Source: a bacterium (GTDB taxonomy: Bacteria > Chloroflexota > Dehalococcoidia > Tepidiformales > Tepidiformaceae). Taken from it: a stretch of 64,000 nucleotides of DNA. Under the pieces are notes generated by a model. That model saw only the letters and a program-made list of their open reading frames with translations. It had not been told where the DNA came from and did no database searches. Within the stretch, counting starts at the first letter, position 1, and each line of letters begins with the position of its first letter. The stretch covers positions 1 through 64,000 of the forward strand of contig QEVS01000004.1 in assembly GCA_003577245.1 (NCBI GenBank), written 5' to 3'. The position numbers and the translations under genes are program-made. Positions 16,128 through 25,335 of this stretch are shown piece after piece.

Positions 16128-17615
16128 CTACGGAACGCGCGCTTCGAGCGGTGGGCCCTGCTCGAAGAGGGTTTCGGTGGCACGTTCGGCTGCTTCGAAG
16201 GCGGGAGCCGGGTAAGTGCCGATGAACACCACGCCCAGCATGAGCACGGCGCCCGTGGCCCAGAGAACAGGGCTGATCTTGAAGCGGGCCAGCCCCTCCT
16301 CGGGGTTGAAGAGGTACATCTGACGGATGACCATGAGGTAGTAGTAGAGGCTGATGAAGCTGTTCAGCACGGCCAGGCCGACGAGCCAGAGGAGGTCCCC
16401 GGTGATGCTCGCCTGGAACATGAAGAGCTTGGTGGCAAACCCGGCGAAGAACGGCAGCCCGGCGAAGGAGAAGAGCGAGACGGTGATCACCATCGCCAGG
16501 AAGGGCTGCGTTTCGGCCATGCCGCGCAGGCCGGTGATGGTGTCCTTGCCGGTGCGGTTGTAGTAGGCGGTGAGTGCCGCGAAGAGGGCGAGCGTGGAGA
16601 TGACGTAGCCGGTCAGGTGAAGCAGGAGCGCTGTTGAGGCGTTGCGGCCCACCTCCTGGTCGCCCCAGCCGATTGCCGCCAGGACCACCAGCATGTAGCC
16701 CACCTGCCCGATCGAGCTGTAGGCGATGAGCCGCTTCATGCTCGTCTGCTGGATGGCGACAAGGTTGCCCATGGTCATGGTGACGCCGGCAACAATGGCG
16801 ACGGCCCAGCGCCACTCCACCGCATCGGGGGTGAGCGCCGAGGTGAAGAGCCGGATGATGAGGGCGAAGCCGGCCGCCTTGGAAGCGGTCGAGAGGAAGG
16901 CGGTGACAGGAAGCGGCGCGCCTTCGTAGGCATCGGGGGCCCACCACTGGAAGGGCGCGGCAGAGACCTTGAAGCCGACCCCGGCCAGGATGAGCATGAA
17001 ACCGACAACCGCGGCCTGGTCGGTGCCGGCCGCGCGGGAGCTGAGAGCCGTGGCGATCTCGTCGTAGTAGGTCGAGTGGGTGACGCCGTAGATAAGGCTC
17101 ATGCCGTAGAGGAAGATGGCCGAGGAGAAGGCGCCGAGAAGGATGTACTTCAGGCTCGCCTCGCTGCTCAGGTTGTCGCGCTTCAGGTAGCCCACCAGGA
17201 CGTAGAGGCAGAAGCTGAGGAGCTCGAGGGCGATGTAGGCGGTAATGAGCTCGCGCGCGGCAGCCATGAACACCATGGCGCAGCCAGCAATGAGCAGGAG
17301 TCCGTAGTATTCGGCGGCTGTCTTCGTGCGCTCGCGCAGGTACTGGGCGGAAAGCAGCGAGACCACGATCACAATCCCCGCCCCCATTAGGCGGAAGAAG
17401 GTGGTGAAGTTATCAATCTGAATGAGGCCCTGGAAGCTCTCCGGCTCCCGGCCCAGGTAGCCGAGGCTGACGGCGCCCCAGCCGGCGGCGGCGAGCGCGG
17501 TCAGGTAAGCCAGCGTCTCCTTGCGGACTCCCGGCCAGAAGAGCTCGATGGCGATGATCACCACGGCGAGCCCGGCAGCCAGGTATTCGGGAACGAAGAG
17601 CATGTAGTCGCGCAT
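16128..17615 (-). CDS. nuoN: NADH-quinone oxidoreductase subunit N
   Basis: NuoN (495 aa) is one of three antiporter-like, proton-pumping membrane subunits of complex I. About 14 hydrophobic helices are apparent. Typical stretches include ALELLSFCLYVLVGYLKRD with the conserved Glu, GVGFKVSAAPFQWWAPDAYEGAP and MKRLIAYSSIGQVGYML. It is the last gene of the nuo cluster. Its ATG overlaps the nuoM stop (TAATG at 17613-17617). Confidence 0.95.
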   Translation of the reverse strand: MRDYMLFVPEYLAAGLAVVIIAIELFWPGVRKETLAYLTALAAAGWGAVSLGYLGREPESFQGLIQIDNFTTFFRLMGAGIVIVVSLLSAQYLRERTKTAAEYYGLLLIAGCAMVFMAAARELITAYIALELLSFCLYVLVGYLKRDNLSSEASLKYILLGAFSSAIFLYGMSLIYGVTHSTYYDEIATALSSRAAGTDQAAVVGFMLILAGVGFKVSAAPFQWWAPDAYEGAPLPVTAFLSTASKAAGFALIIRLFTSALTPDAVEWRWAVAIVAGVTMTMGNLVAIQQTSMKRLIAYSSIGQVGYMLVVLAAIGWGDQEVGRNASTALLLHLTGYVISTLALFAALTAYYNRTGKDTITGLRGMAETQPFLAMVITVSLFSFAGLPFFAGFATKLFMFQASITGDLLWLVGLAVLNSFISLYYYLMVIRQMYLFNPEEGLARFKISPVLWATGAVLMLGVVFIGTYPAPAFEAAERATETLFEQGPPLEARVP

Positions 17616-19126
17616 TAGCCCGTCACCCCGGGAAGGAGAGTCACGCTGGCGCCAATCCTGTCGGTGAAGGGCGCCCAGTAGAGGCCCATGGCCAGCATGG
17701 AGGCGATGAGCAGGCCGCCGGAGACCTTCTCAAGCGGGGTCATCTCCTTGAGCCCTGCCCAGCGCGGGTTGAGCGGCCCAAAGAAGACGATGGCGAACAT
17801 GCGCAGCATATAGGCAGCGGCCAGGGCAGCGGCGAAGATCGCCAGCGCCCCTGCCAGCGGGTAGGTACGGAAGGTGCCGACGAAGATGTGGAACTCGGCG
17901 GTGAAGCCCGAGAGCCCGGGCAGTCCCACGTTCGCGAGGCCGGCCAGGGTGTAGAAGATGACCCAGACGGGCATCACCTTCGCCAGGCCGCCGAAGTCCT
18001 TCATGTCACGCGTGTGCGCCTGGTCGTAAAGGGCGCCAATCATGAGGAAGACAAGGGCCGTCATCACCCCGTGGGAGAACATCTGCAGCACCGCGCCGGT
18101 GACGCCGATGGCGTTCATGGTGGCGAGGCCCATGAGCACGTAGCCCATGTGGCTCACCGAGCTGTAGCCCGAGATGAGCTTGAAGTCGCGCTGGGTGAGG
18201 GCGGCGGTAGCGCCATAGACAGCGCCCATCACGCCCAGGGCCATGAGGGTGGGCATCCAGAACTCGGCGCCCTCGGGCATCAGCTGGATGCCGAGACGGA
18301 TGATGCCGAACGCTCCGAGCTTCATCAGGACGCCCGCGTGCACCATGGAGACGGCCGTAGGGGCCGACATGTGGCCATCGGGCGACCACGTGTGGAGCGG
18401 CCAGAGAGCGGCGAGGACGCCGCAGCCGATGACCATGAAGGGGAAGAACGTCTTCTGGAAGGTCGGGTCGAGTGTGCCGTCGGCTCCAGCGGCCCAGAGC
18501 TGGCGCATATCGAACGTCCCCAGCCCGGCTTCGTTCACGGTGGCGAAGATGCCGATCCAGATGAGGGCGGAACCGCCCACCAGCATCAGGGTGAGCTTGA
18601 GTGCCCCGTACTCCTTGCGGGTGGAGCCCCAGACGCCGATGAGCAGGTAGAGCGGCACCACCGCCAGCTCGTAGAAGAAGAACCAGAAGAAGAGGTCGAG
18701 GGAGAAGAAGGTGCCGTAGACGCCGGCCACGAGCATCCAGAAGAGGATGAAGAAGTCCTTGGTGCGGAAGTCCAGCTTCCAGCTGACCAGGGTGGCGGCG
18801 AAGGCGACGATACCGTTGAGCAGGGCGAGCGTGGCCGAGATGCCATCGACGCCGAGCGCGAGCGTGACGCCATCCTTCTTGAGGAAGGCGACGTTCTCGA
18901 CCCAGGTCCAGCGAAGCTGCATCTGGATGTCGTTATGGCCGTCGCCGACCTGGTAGGCGGTGAAGATGTACACGGAGAGGCCGAGCATGATGGCGCCGGC
19001 CACGGCCGAGATGTAGCGGACGGCCGTCTTCTGGGTCCCGGGCACGAAGACAAGCAGGAGCATCGTCAGCAGCGGCGCGGCCAGCGTGGCAAGGACTACG
19101 TAGCCCTGGGCCTCGTCGAAGGTCAT
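17615..19126 (-). CDS. nuoM: NADH-quinone oxidoreductase subunit M
   Basis: NuoM (503 aa) is an antiporter-like membrane subunit of complex I. Family stretches include FFYELAVVPLYLLIGVWGS with the conserved transmembrane Glu, PLHTWSPDGHMSAPTAVSMVHAGVLMKLGAFGI and FKLISGYSSVSHMGYVL. It begins 3 nt after the nuoL stop and shares one base with the nuoN start, so the genes are translated as a chain. Confidence 0.95.
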   Translation of the reverse strand: MTFDEAQGYVVLATLAAPLLTMLLLVFVPGTQKTAVRYISAVAGAIMLGLSVYIFTAYQVGDGHNDIQMQLRWTWVENVAFLKKDGVTLALGVDGISATLALLNGIVAFAATLVSWKLDFRTKDFFILFWMLVAGVYGTFFSLDLFFWFFFYELAVVPLYLLIGVWGSTRKEYGALKLTLMLVGGSALIWIGIFATVNEAGLGTFDMRQLWAAGADGTLDPTFQKTFFPFMVIGCGVLAALWPLHTWSPDGHMSAPTAVSMVHAGVLMKLGAFGIIRLGIQLMPEGAEFWMPTLMALGVMGAVYGATAALTQRDFKLISGYSSVSHMGYVLMGLATMNAIGVTGAVLQMFSHGVMTALVFLMIGALYDQAHTRDMKDFGGLAKVMPVWVIFYTLAGLANVGLPGLSGFTAEFHIFVGTFRTYPLAGALAIFAAALAAAYMLRMFAIVFFGPLNPRWAGLKEMTPLEKVSGGLLIASMLAMGLYWAPFTDRIGASVTLLPGVTG

Positions 19127-19129
19127 CTC

Positions 19130-21025
19130 TTAGCCCCTCACCATGATTCCGGCGAAGGCCAGCCCGACGACGCCGAGGGCGATGCCCATGGCGTAGTTGG
19201 GGATCTTGCCGGTCTGCAGGAATTTCAGGACAAAGCCGCCGTAGACCGTGGCTTCGCCCGAGCCATCGACCCCCGTGTTGTTGACAACGTGGCGGTCGAA
19301 CCAGGAGACGATGTAGCTGAAGCCGAGCACCAGGTGGTCGATGCACCACTGGTAGGCTTCGTCGAAGTAGAACTTGTTCAGGAGCCAGCGGTAGGCGCCG
19401 GGATACGATTCGGCCAGCTTCGTGGAGCGGGCAAGGCTATTGCCCCAGTACATCCAGGCCCCGATGGCGATGCCCAGGCCGCTGATGCCGAGCGAGAGTG
19501 CGGCCAGGCCCCAGTTGATGGAGTACTCGTGCGGGTGGTGCAGGTAGACGAACTCGGTGATGCCGCCCGGGAAGCCAATGGCGCTGCCCACGCCACTGAA
19601 CACCAGGAAGCCCGAAACAACGGCGAGGGAGGCAAGGAACACGAGGGGGCCGCCCATGACCCAGCCGGGTTCCTCGGTGTGATCGTACACGTGCCTGTCG
19701 CGTGGCTCGCCCATGAAGGTACGGATGAAGAGGCGGGTTGTGTAGAAGGCCGTCATCACGGCGGCGGCGGCGGTGAGGGCCAGGGCCCAGGCGCCCCACT
19801 CCGTGTTCGCGGCGTTCAGGATCTCGTCCTTGCTCCAGAAGCCGGCGAGGGGCACCACCCCGGCGAGCGCGGCGGAGCCAATGAAGAACGTGGTGCCGGT
19901 GACGGGGAGCTTCTTCCAGAGCCCGCCCATCTTCGACACGTCCTGGTTGTGGTGCGTGGCAAGGATGACCGAGCCGCTGCCCAGGAAGAGGAGCGCCTTG
20001 AAGAAGGCGTGGGTCATGAGGTGGAACATGGCGGCGGCGGGTTCGCCCGAGCCCAGAGCGATGAACATGAACCCGAGCTGGCCCACTGTGGAATAGGCCA
20101 GGACCTTCTTGATGTCGGTCTGGGCGAAGGCCATGAAGCCGGTAAGCACGGCCGTGATGAGGCCCGTGAGCGTGATCACGATCATCGTGTGGTCGGCCAC
20201 TTCGTAGATGGGCAGAAGGCGGGCAACGAGGTAGACGCCGGCCACAACCATGGTGGCGGCATGGATGAGGGCGCTGACCGGGGTCGGGCCCTCCATGGCA
20301 TCGGGGAGCCAGACGTGGAAGGGGAACTGGGCGCTCTTGCCCATGGCCCCCAGGAAGATGAAGAGCATGGAGACAGTGAGGTAGGTGGAGCTGAACTCGC
20401 CTTCCTCGGCGGCGTGGATGATCTCCTGGATGTTGAAGGTGCCCGCTTCGCGCCAGAGGAGGATGATGCCGATGAGCAGGCCGACATCGCCGATGCGGGT
20501 GGTGATGAAGGCCTTCTTGGCGGCCTCGGTCGCGCTTCGCTTCTCCCAGTAGAAGCCGATGAGGAGGAAGGAGCAGACGCCCACCAGCTCCCAGGAGACG
20601 TAGACGAGGAGCAGGTTGTCGGCCAGCACCAGCAGCAGCATGGAGGCAGCGAAGAGCTGAAGGACGGCGAAGAACCAGTAGTAGCGGGCTTCGCCCTTCA
20701 TGTAGCCAATGGAGAAGATGTTGACCATGAGCGCGACGCTGGTGACGACACCGAGCATCACGATGGTTATGGGGTCAACGGCGATTCCGAAGCGCAGGCT
20801 GAAGTCGCCGATTTCGGACCAGGCCCAGCTCTTGAGGACGAGGTCGGTACCTTCCCCAATGCCGAGGTAATCGGCGAGCACGAAGAAGAAGAGCACGAAC
20901 GAGGTGCCGATGGCGAGCACGCCCAGGACATCGCCCTGGCGCGGCAGGTAACGCCCGCAGAGGGCAAGCAGAATGAAGAATCCCGCCGGTACCGCGGGCA
21001 GCAGCCATGCCTGTTCAGCTCCCAT
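19130..21025 (-). CDS. nuoL: NADH-quinone oxidoreductase subunit L
   Basis: NuoL (631 aa) is the distal antiporter-like subunit carrying the long lateral helix that braces the membrane arm of complex I. Diagnostic stretches are YVSWELVGVCSFLLIGFYW, QFPFHVWLPDAMEGPTPVSALIHAATMVVAG and KVLAYSTVGQLGFMF. The C-terminal portion holds the amphipathic helix region and an anchor helix (GIALGVVGLAFAGIMV). It lies 18 nt after nuoK. Confidence 0.95.
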   Translation of the reverse strand: MGAEQAWLLPAVPAGFFILLALCGRYLPRQGDVLGVLAIGTSFVLFFFVLADYLGIGEGTDLVLKSWAWSEIGDFSLRFGIAVDPITIVMLGVVTSVALMVNIFSIGYMKGEARYYWFFAVLQLFAASMLLLVLADNLLLVYVSWELVGVCSFLLIGFYWEKRSATEAAKKAFITTRIGDVGLLIGIILLWREAGTFNIQEIIHAAEEGEFSSTYLTVSMLFIFLGAMGKSAQFPFHVWLPDAMEGPTPVSALIHAATMVVAGVYLVARLLPIYEVADHTMIVITLTGLITAVLTGFMAFAQTDIKKVLAYSTVGQLGFMFIALGSGEPAAAMFHLMTHAFFKALLFLGSGSVILATHHNQDVSKMGGLWKKLPVTGTTFFIGSAALAGVVPLAGFWSKDEILNAANTEWGAWALALTAAAAVMTAFYTTRLFIRTFMGEPRDRHVYDHTEEPGWVMGGPLVFLASLAVVSGFLVFSGVGSAIGFPGGITEFVYLHHPHEYSINWGLAALSLGISGLGIAIGAWMYWGNSLARSTKLAESYPGAYRWLLNKFYFDEAYQWCIDHLVLGFSYIVSWFDRHVVNNTGVDGSGEATVYGGFVLKFLQTGKIPNYAMGIALGVVGLAFAGIMVRG

Positions 21026-21043
21026 GGTTCGAGACGGCCCCTT

Positions 21044-21352
21044 TTACCACTTCATGATTGCCGCTTCGTCCACGTTGCTCGTGGCGCGGTTCCGGAACAG
21101 GCGGATGACGATGGCAAGAGCCAGGCCGACTTCCGCGGCGGCGACGGTGATGACAAACACGGCGAAGATGGCGCCGATGATGCGATCGGGATCGAGGTAG
21201 GCGGCGAAAGCGATGAAGTTGATGCTCACCGCGTTCAGCATCAACTCAATGCTCATGAGGATGAGGACGGCATTGCGGCGCGCGAGCACGCCATAGAAGC
21301 CGATGGAGAAGAGGATTGCGCTGAGGGCCAGGTAGTTTTCGAGAGGCACCAT
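21044..21352 (-). CDS. nuoK: NADH-quinone oxidoreductase subunit K
   Basis: NuoK (102 aa) has three transmembrane helices. The conserved glutamate lies in LILMSIELMLNAVSINF, in the proton-translocation path. The length is typical. It starts 2 nt after the nuoJ stop and is followed by nuoL. Confidence 0.95.
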   Translation of the reverse strand: MVPLENYLALSAILFSIGFYGVLARRNAVLILMSIELMLNAVSINFIAFAAYLDPDRIIGAIFAVFVITVAAAEVGLALAIVIRLFRNRATSNVDEAAIMKW

Positions 21353-21354
21353 GG

Positions 21355-21849
21355 CTACTCACCATCCTCCTGGCGCGCGAGGACTATGGCCCCGATGAGC
21401 GCTACCAGCAACAGCGCGGAGGCGATCACGAACGGGGCGCCGAAGTCGAGGAAGAGCTTCTCGCTGACCGCTTCGATGGCGATGTTGTGGGGCATGTCGC
21501 CCGTATCGCCCGGCCAGGCCGTGCGCACCGCCACGGAGACGAGGATGGCGGCGAGGGCCACCGCCACCATGAACCCGGCCGGCGCCTGGGAGCCGTTCAC
21601 CTTTTCGCCCGCACCCATGCGCGTGAGCATGAGCGCCAGCAAGATGAGCACGGTCACGGCGCCGCCGTAGATAAGGAACTGCACAAGGGCGAGGAACTCG
21701 ACCATGAGGAAGAGGTACATGGCGCCCACGCCCGCGAGGCTGAGGATGAGGAAGATGGCCGAATGGATGACCGAGCCGGAGAAGACGACCCCGAGGGCGG
21801 TCCCCACGATGGCTGCGGCGAAGATCCACCAGAGGATTTCGGTGGCCAC
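21355..21849 (-). CDS. nuoJ: NADH-quinone oxidoreductase subunit J
   Basis: NuoJ (164 aa) is a five-helix membrane subunit of complex I. The third-helix signature region reads YLFLMVEFLALVQFLIYGGAVTVLILLALML, containing the pi-bulge helix. GTG 21849 is chosen because it shares its G with the nuoI stop (TAGTG) and follows GGGGGG. An upstream in-frame start at 21864 would lie within nuoI. Confidence 0.93.
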   Translation of the reverse strand: MATEILWWIFAAAIVGTALGVVFSGSVIHSAIFLILSLAGVGAMYLFLMVEFLALVQFLIYGGAVTVLILLALMLTRMGAGEKVNGSQAPAGFMVAVALAAILVSVAVRTAWPGDTGDMPHNIAIEAVSEKLFLDFGAPFVIASALLLVALIGAIVLARQEDGE

Positions 21850-23042
21850 TATTGCACCCCCCACCTGGCGCGAACTTCGGCGACGGCGGCCTCGGGGTCT
21901 GCGCCTTCGGCGATTGCCTTCTCACGCGCTTCGCGCTCTTCGCGCATGCGCTTCGCACGGAGCTTCTTTTCCGAAGGCGCGTCACCATCGGCGGCGGCCG
22001 GCGCAGCGGCAGCCCCGGGAGCGGCCGCAGGAGAGCCACCGAGGCTGGCCTCGAAGGCGGCGCGGGCTTCCTCAACGGCGGCCTCGGGGTCGCGCCCTTC
22101 AGCAACGGCCTTTTCGCGCGCTTCGCGTTCGGCGCGCATGCGTCGCGCGCGGAGCTTGCTTGGGGAGTTGGGGTCGCCTTTGGCGCCGGCGGCGGCAGGT
22201 GCGGAGGCGGTGGCCGCGCGGGGCGTTCCCCCGGCGCTGACGCTCGCCTCGAAGGCTTTGCGCGCTTCGGCGGCGGCCGCTTCGGGGTCGCGGCCCTCGG
22301 CGATGGCGAGGTCGCGGGCTTCCTTCTCGGCCCGCATGCGCCGGGCGCGGAGCTTCTTCTCGGAGAGCCCGGCGAGCTCTTCTTCGGCCCCGCCACCGGC
22401 GGCAGCCGCGGCGGCTTTGAGAGCGCCCGGTTCGGGCTCGCGTTCCTGGATGGCGGCCCCCTGCCCGGCGGCGAGGCGCTCGATCTGCGCCTGGCGCGCC
22501 TCGGGGCGTGCGCCCTTCATGCCGGCTTCGGGGATCTCCTTGCCTTCGAGCTTTGCGACGGCGGCGTCGAAATCATCCACAGGGCGGAAGGGCCGCGGCA
22601 GGCGGCCTTCGCGGCTCGCCTTCGTCAGGTCGTCCAGGTCCTTATGGAGGTCGCGCCGGTCGAAGGCTGAATGTGCATGGCCGCCCCAGGTGTTGTCCAT
22701 GACGATCGCTTCGAAGTTGCAGACTTCGACGCAGATGTTGCAGCGAATGCAGCGGCCGTAATCGATCCAGAACTTCTCGATGCCTTTGCGCCGGTTGCTC
22801 TGGCCGAGGGCGTACTTCGGGTTGTCCTGCATTACGGCCGTCATGCATTCCACCGGGCAGTTGCGCACGCAGACCATGCACCCCGTGCAGAACGGCTCGT
22901 CGTGGTCGAAGTCCCAGGTGAGCACGGGGAAGCTGCGCTGACGCACGGGAAGCTCGTGCTTGACTTCGGGGAACTGGACCGTGACAGGCCGGCGGAAGGC
23001 AGTCGAGAGCGTGGTGGCGAGACCGCGGAAGAGGCCCTTCAT
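21849..23042 (-). CDS. nuoI: NADH-quinone oxidoreductase subunit I with a three-repeat C-terminal extension
   Basis: The first about 165 residues are a normal NuoI, with two ferredoxin-like 4Fe-4S motifs: C52/C55/C58/C62 (CTGCMVCVRNCP) and C98/C101/C104/C108 (CIRCNICVEVC). These pass electrons between the peripheral clusters and NuoB. The protein then continues to 397 residues, about twice the usual length. After a linker come three charged repeats (about 227-267, 295-333, 357-394) of pattern KLRAxRMRxEREAREkAiAEGrDPEAA, separated by Ala/Pro/Gly linkers. ATG 23042 overlaps the nuoH stop (ATGA). The extension has no Cys, so it binds no cluster; its role is unknown. Confidence 0.93.
   Translation of the reverse strand: MKGLFRGLATTLSTAFRRPVTVQFPEVKHELPVRQRSFPVLTWDFDHDEPFCTGCMVCVRNCPVECMTAVMQDNPKYALGQSNRRKGIEKFWIDYGRCIRCNICVEVCNFEAIVMDNTWGGHAHSAFDRRDLHKDLDDLTKASREGRLPRPFRPVDDFDAAVAKLEGKEIPEAGMKGARPEARQAQIERLAAGQGAAIQEREPEPGALKAAAAAAGGGAEEELAGLSEKKLRARRMRAEKEARDLAIAEGRDPEAAAAEARKAFEASVSAGGTPRAATASAPAAAGAKGDPNSPSKLRARRMRAEREAREKAVAEGRDPEAAVEEARAAFEASLGGSPAAAPGAAAAPAAADGDAPSEKKLRAKRMREEREAREKAIAEGADPEAAVAEVRARWGVQ
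21852..22364 (-). repeat. Three tandem coding repeats in the nuoI 3' end
   Basis: Three units of about 40 codons each encode the helical motif LRAxRMRxExEARxxAIAEGxDPEAA, separated by Ala-rich linkers of roughly 25 codons. The repeats are similar but diverged, so they are selected protein repeats and not recent slippage. Confidence 0.85.
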
Positions 23043-24187
23043 TGCGCCTGCGCTCCCGCCCGCTTGTAGGCGCCGACGAGGTGGGCGACGCTCGGGTGCC
23101 GGGCCGTGCGGTAAAGAATGAAACCGACGAGCGCGGCCGCGCCGATGCCACTGGTGAGGGTGAGAAGCTCCTGCGGCCAATCGTAGACGAGGATGAAGCC
23201 ATTCATGAGCAGCTGCACCAGGCTCATGGGCAGGAGCACCTTCCAGCAGAAGCTCATGAGCTGGTCGATGCGCAGGCGCGGCACGGTGGTGCGCACCCAC
23301 ATGACGGCGATGATCCAGGCGAGGCTCTTCACGAAGGTGAGGAAGAGCTGCCAGCCCCAGCCCCAGTCGCTCCCCATGGGGAATTCCCAGCCGCCAAGGA
23401 AGACCACGCTGCCGAAGATGCTGAAGGCCCAGAGCGAGGCGTATTCGGTGAGCTGGAACATGCTCCAGCGGATGCCGGAGTACTCCACGAAGTAGCCGCC
23501 AACGATCTCGGATTCGGCAACGGGGATATCGAAAGGCGCGCGGTGAAGCTCGGAGAGCATGGCCGTGAAGAAGATGACGAAGGCCAGCGGCTGGAGCAGC
23601 AGGAAGGGGCGGTCTTCTTGCAGGATGGCGATGGCGTTGAGGTCGAGCGTGCCCGCCACCATAGCCACGCAGATGATGCTGATGACCAGCGGGATTTCGT
23701 AGCTGATCATCTGCGCGGCGGCGCGGACGCCGCCCAACAGCGCGTACTTATTCCCCGAACCGAGGCCGGCCATCATGATGCCGACGATGTTGAGGCCCAG
23801 GGCCGCGTTCACGAAGAGCAGGCCGAGGGTGACATTCCGCACGCCCCAGTCGCGGGCGAAGGGCAGTGCGGCCAGCACCATGAGCACGGGGATGAAGGTC
23901 AGGAAGGGGGCGAACTCGAAGACCCAGCGGTCGGCGGCACGAGGGCGGATGTCTTCCTTGATGAGCAGCTTGATGGCATCGGCGAAGCCCTGCAGCAGGC
24001 CCCACGGCCCTACGCGGTTCGGGCCCAGGCGCTGCTGGATGCGGGCGACGACCTTGCGTTCGCCGTAGGTAAGGTAGACGACGACGACCGTCATGATCAG
24101 GACGACGATGACGATGCGGATGATGGCGTCGAGCCACGACCAGCCGAAGAAAACGTCGCCGAAGGGGAGCGGGCTGGCGCCGTTCAT
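23039..24187 (-). CDS. nuoH: NADH-quinone oxidoreductase subunit H
   Basis: NuoH (382 aa, eight or nine membrane helices) forms most of the quinone-binding chamber at the junction of the two arms of complex I. Recognised stretches are TYGERKVVARIQQRLGPNRVGPWGLLQGFADAIKLL, ELHRAPFDIPVAESEIVGGYFVEYSG and RTTVPRLRIDQLMSFCWK. Start and stop overlap the neighbouring nuoD and nuoI genes (TAATG and ATGA). Confidence 0.95.
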   Translation of the reverse strand: MNGASPLPFGDVFFGWSWLDAIIRIVIVVLIMTVVVVYLTYGERKVVARIQQRLGPNRVGPWGLLQGFADAIKLLIKEDIRPRAADRWVFEFAPFLTFIPVLMVLAALPFARDWGVRNVTLGLLFVNAALGLNIVGIMMAGLGSGNKYALLGGVRAAAQMISYEIPLVISIICVAMVAGTLDLNAIAILQEDRPFLLLQPLAFVIFFTAMLSELHRAPFDIPVAESEIVGGYFVEYSGIRWSMFQLTEYASLWAFSIFGSVVFLGGWEFPMGSDWGWGWQLFLTFVKSLAWIIAVMWVRTTVPRLRIDQLMSFCWKVLLPMSLVQLLMNGFILVYDWPQELLTLTSGIGAAALVGFILYRTARHPSVAHLVGAYKRAGAQAQ

Positions 24188-25335
24188 TACTTGTCCACCT
24201 CACCGAGGACGATATCGAGCGAGCCGAGGATGATGATGGCATCGGCCACGTAATGGCCGACCACCATCTCGCTAAGGGCCGAGAGGTTGCAGAAGGAAGG
24301 CGAGCGGAGCTTCATGCGGTAGGGCCTGTTGCCGCCCTTTGCCACGGCGTGCACGCCGTATTCGCCCTTGGTCCCTTCGATGCGGACGTAGGCCTCGGCG
24401 TCATCGATGCGCAGGTTCCGCGGGAGCTTGGGGTTGAGGAAGTGGCCGCCCGGGATCTGCTCCAGGCACTGTTCGACGATGCGGGCGCTCTGGTACATCT
24501 CGGCGAGGCGCACCATGTAGCGGTCGAAGACGTCACCCCTGAGGCCCACCGGGATATCGAACTTCACCTGCGGGTAGATGCTGTATGGCTCGGCCTTGCG
24601 CAGGTCCCAGGCGAGGCCGGTGGAGCGCAGCACGGGGCCGGTGACGCCGAGGTTGATAGCCCGTTCGGTGGTGAGCGGCGAAAGGGCACGGCAGCGCTCG
24701 ACGAAGATCTCGTTCCCCGTGAGCAGTCCATCGAGGTCATCAATGCCCTGGAAGATGTGGCCGAGGACTTCGCGGCAGCGCTTTTCGAAGTTCTCCGGGA
24801 GGTCCATGGCCACGCCGCCGGGGCGGTAGTAGGTGGGGAACATGCGGTCGCCCGCGACCTCTTCGAGGAGGTCGTAGATGCGCTCCCGTTCGCGCCAGGC
24901 GTAGGTGAAGCTGGTGCCGAAGGAGCCCACGTCGGCGCCGAAAGCGCCCAGGAACATGAAGTGCGAGTTGATGCGCGAGAGCTCCGAGAGCATGACGCGA
25001 ATGTACTCGGCGCGCTCGGGCACTTCGATGTCGGCGAGCTTTTCGACGGCCATGCAGTAGGCCTGCTCGCAGAGGAGGCCGGCCAGGTAGTCTGTGCGGT
25101 CCCAGAACGCCATGGCCTGGCGGTAGTCGTTTATCTCGCTTAGCTTTTCGAGACCGCGGTGGAGGTAGCCGATGTAGGGCTCGCAGGCGGTGACGAGCTC
25201 GCCATCGACCGTGAGCACCATGCGGAACACGCCGTGGGTGGCCGGGTGCTGCGGCCCGACGTTGATGGTCATGTCGACGGTGTGGAAGCCTTCTGTATCG
25301 GCGTGGGACAGGCGTTCTTCGGGCCAGATGGACAT
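24187..25335 (-). CDS. nuoD: NADH-quinone oxidoreductase subunit D
   Basis: NuoD (382 aa) is the 49-kDa homologue that forms the quinone site with NuoB. It shows TINVGPQHPATHGVFRMVLTVDGE (the quinone-site loop with its histidine), EPYIGYLHRGLEKLSE, and the C-terminal end DAIIILGSLDIVLGEVDK, which lacks the Ni-binding cysteines of hydrogenases. It is separate from nuoC here, not fused as in enterobacteria. Its ATG shares a base with the nuoC stop. Confidence 0.95.
   Translation of the reverse strand: MSIWPEERLSHADTEGFHTVDMTINVGPQHPATHGVFRMVLTVDGELVTACEPYIGYLHRGLEKLSEINDYRQAMAFWDRTDYLAGLLCEQAYCMAVEKLADIEVPERAEYIRVMLSELSRINSHFMFLGAFGADVGSFGTSFTYAWRERERIYDLLEEVAGDRMFPTYYRPGGVAMDLPENFEKRCREVLGHIFQGIDDLDGLLTGNEIFVERCRALSPLTTERAINLGVTGPVLRSTGLAWDLRKAEPYSIYPQVKFDIPVGLRGDVFDRYMVRLAEMYQSARIVEQCLEQIPGGHFLNPKLPRNLRIDDAEAYVRIEGTKGEYGVHAVAKGGNRPYRMKLRSPSFCNLSALSEMVVGHYVADAIIILGSLDIVLGEVDK

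Noticed and set aside
17888..21670. 1260-codon open frame on the plus strand across the nuo genes
   Set aside because: It is antisense to nuoM, nuoL, nuoK and part of nuoJ, which have unmistakable family sequence. Its product is His/Glu/Gly/Ala-rich low complexity, a consequence of high third-position GC.
23042..24253. 403-codon plus-strand open frame
   Set aside because: It is antisense to nuoH and composed of His/Glu/Asp-rich sequence typical of GC-driven shadow frames.
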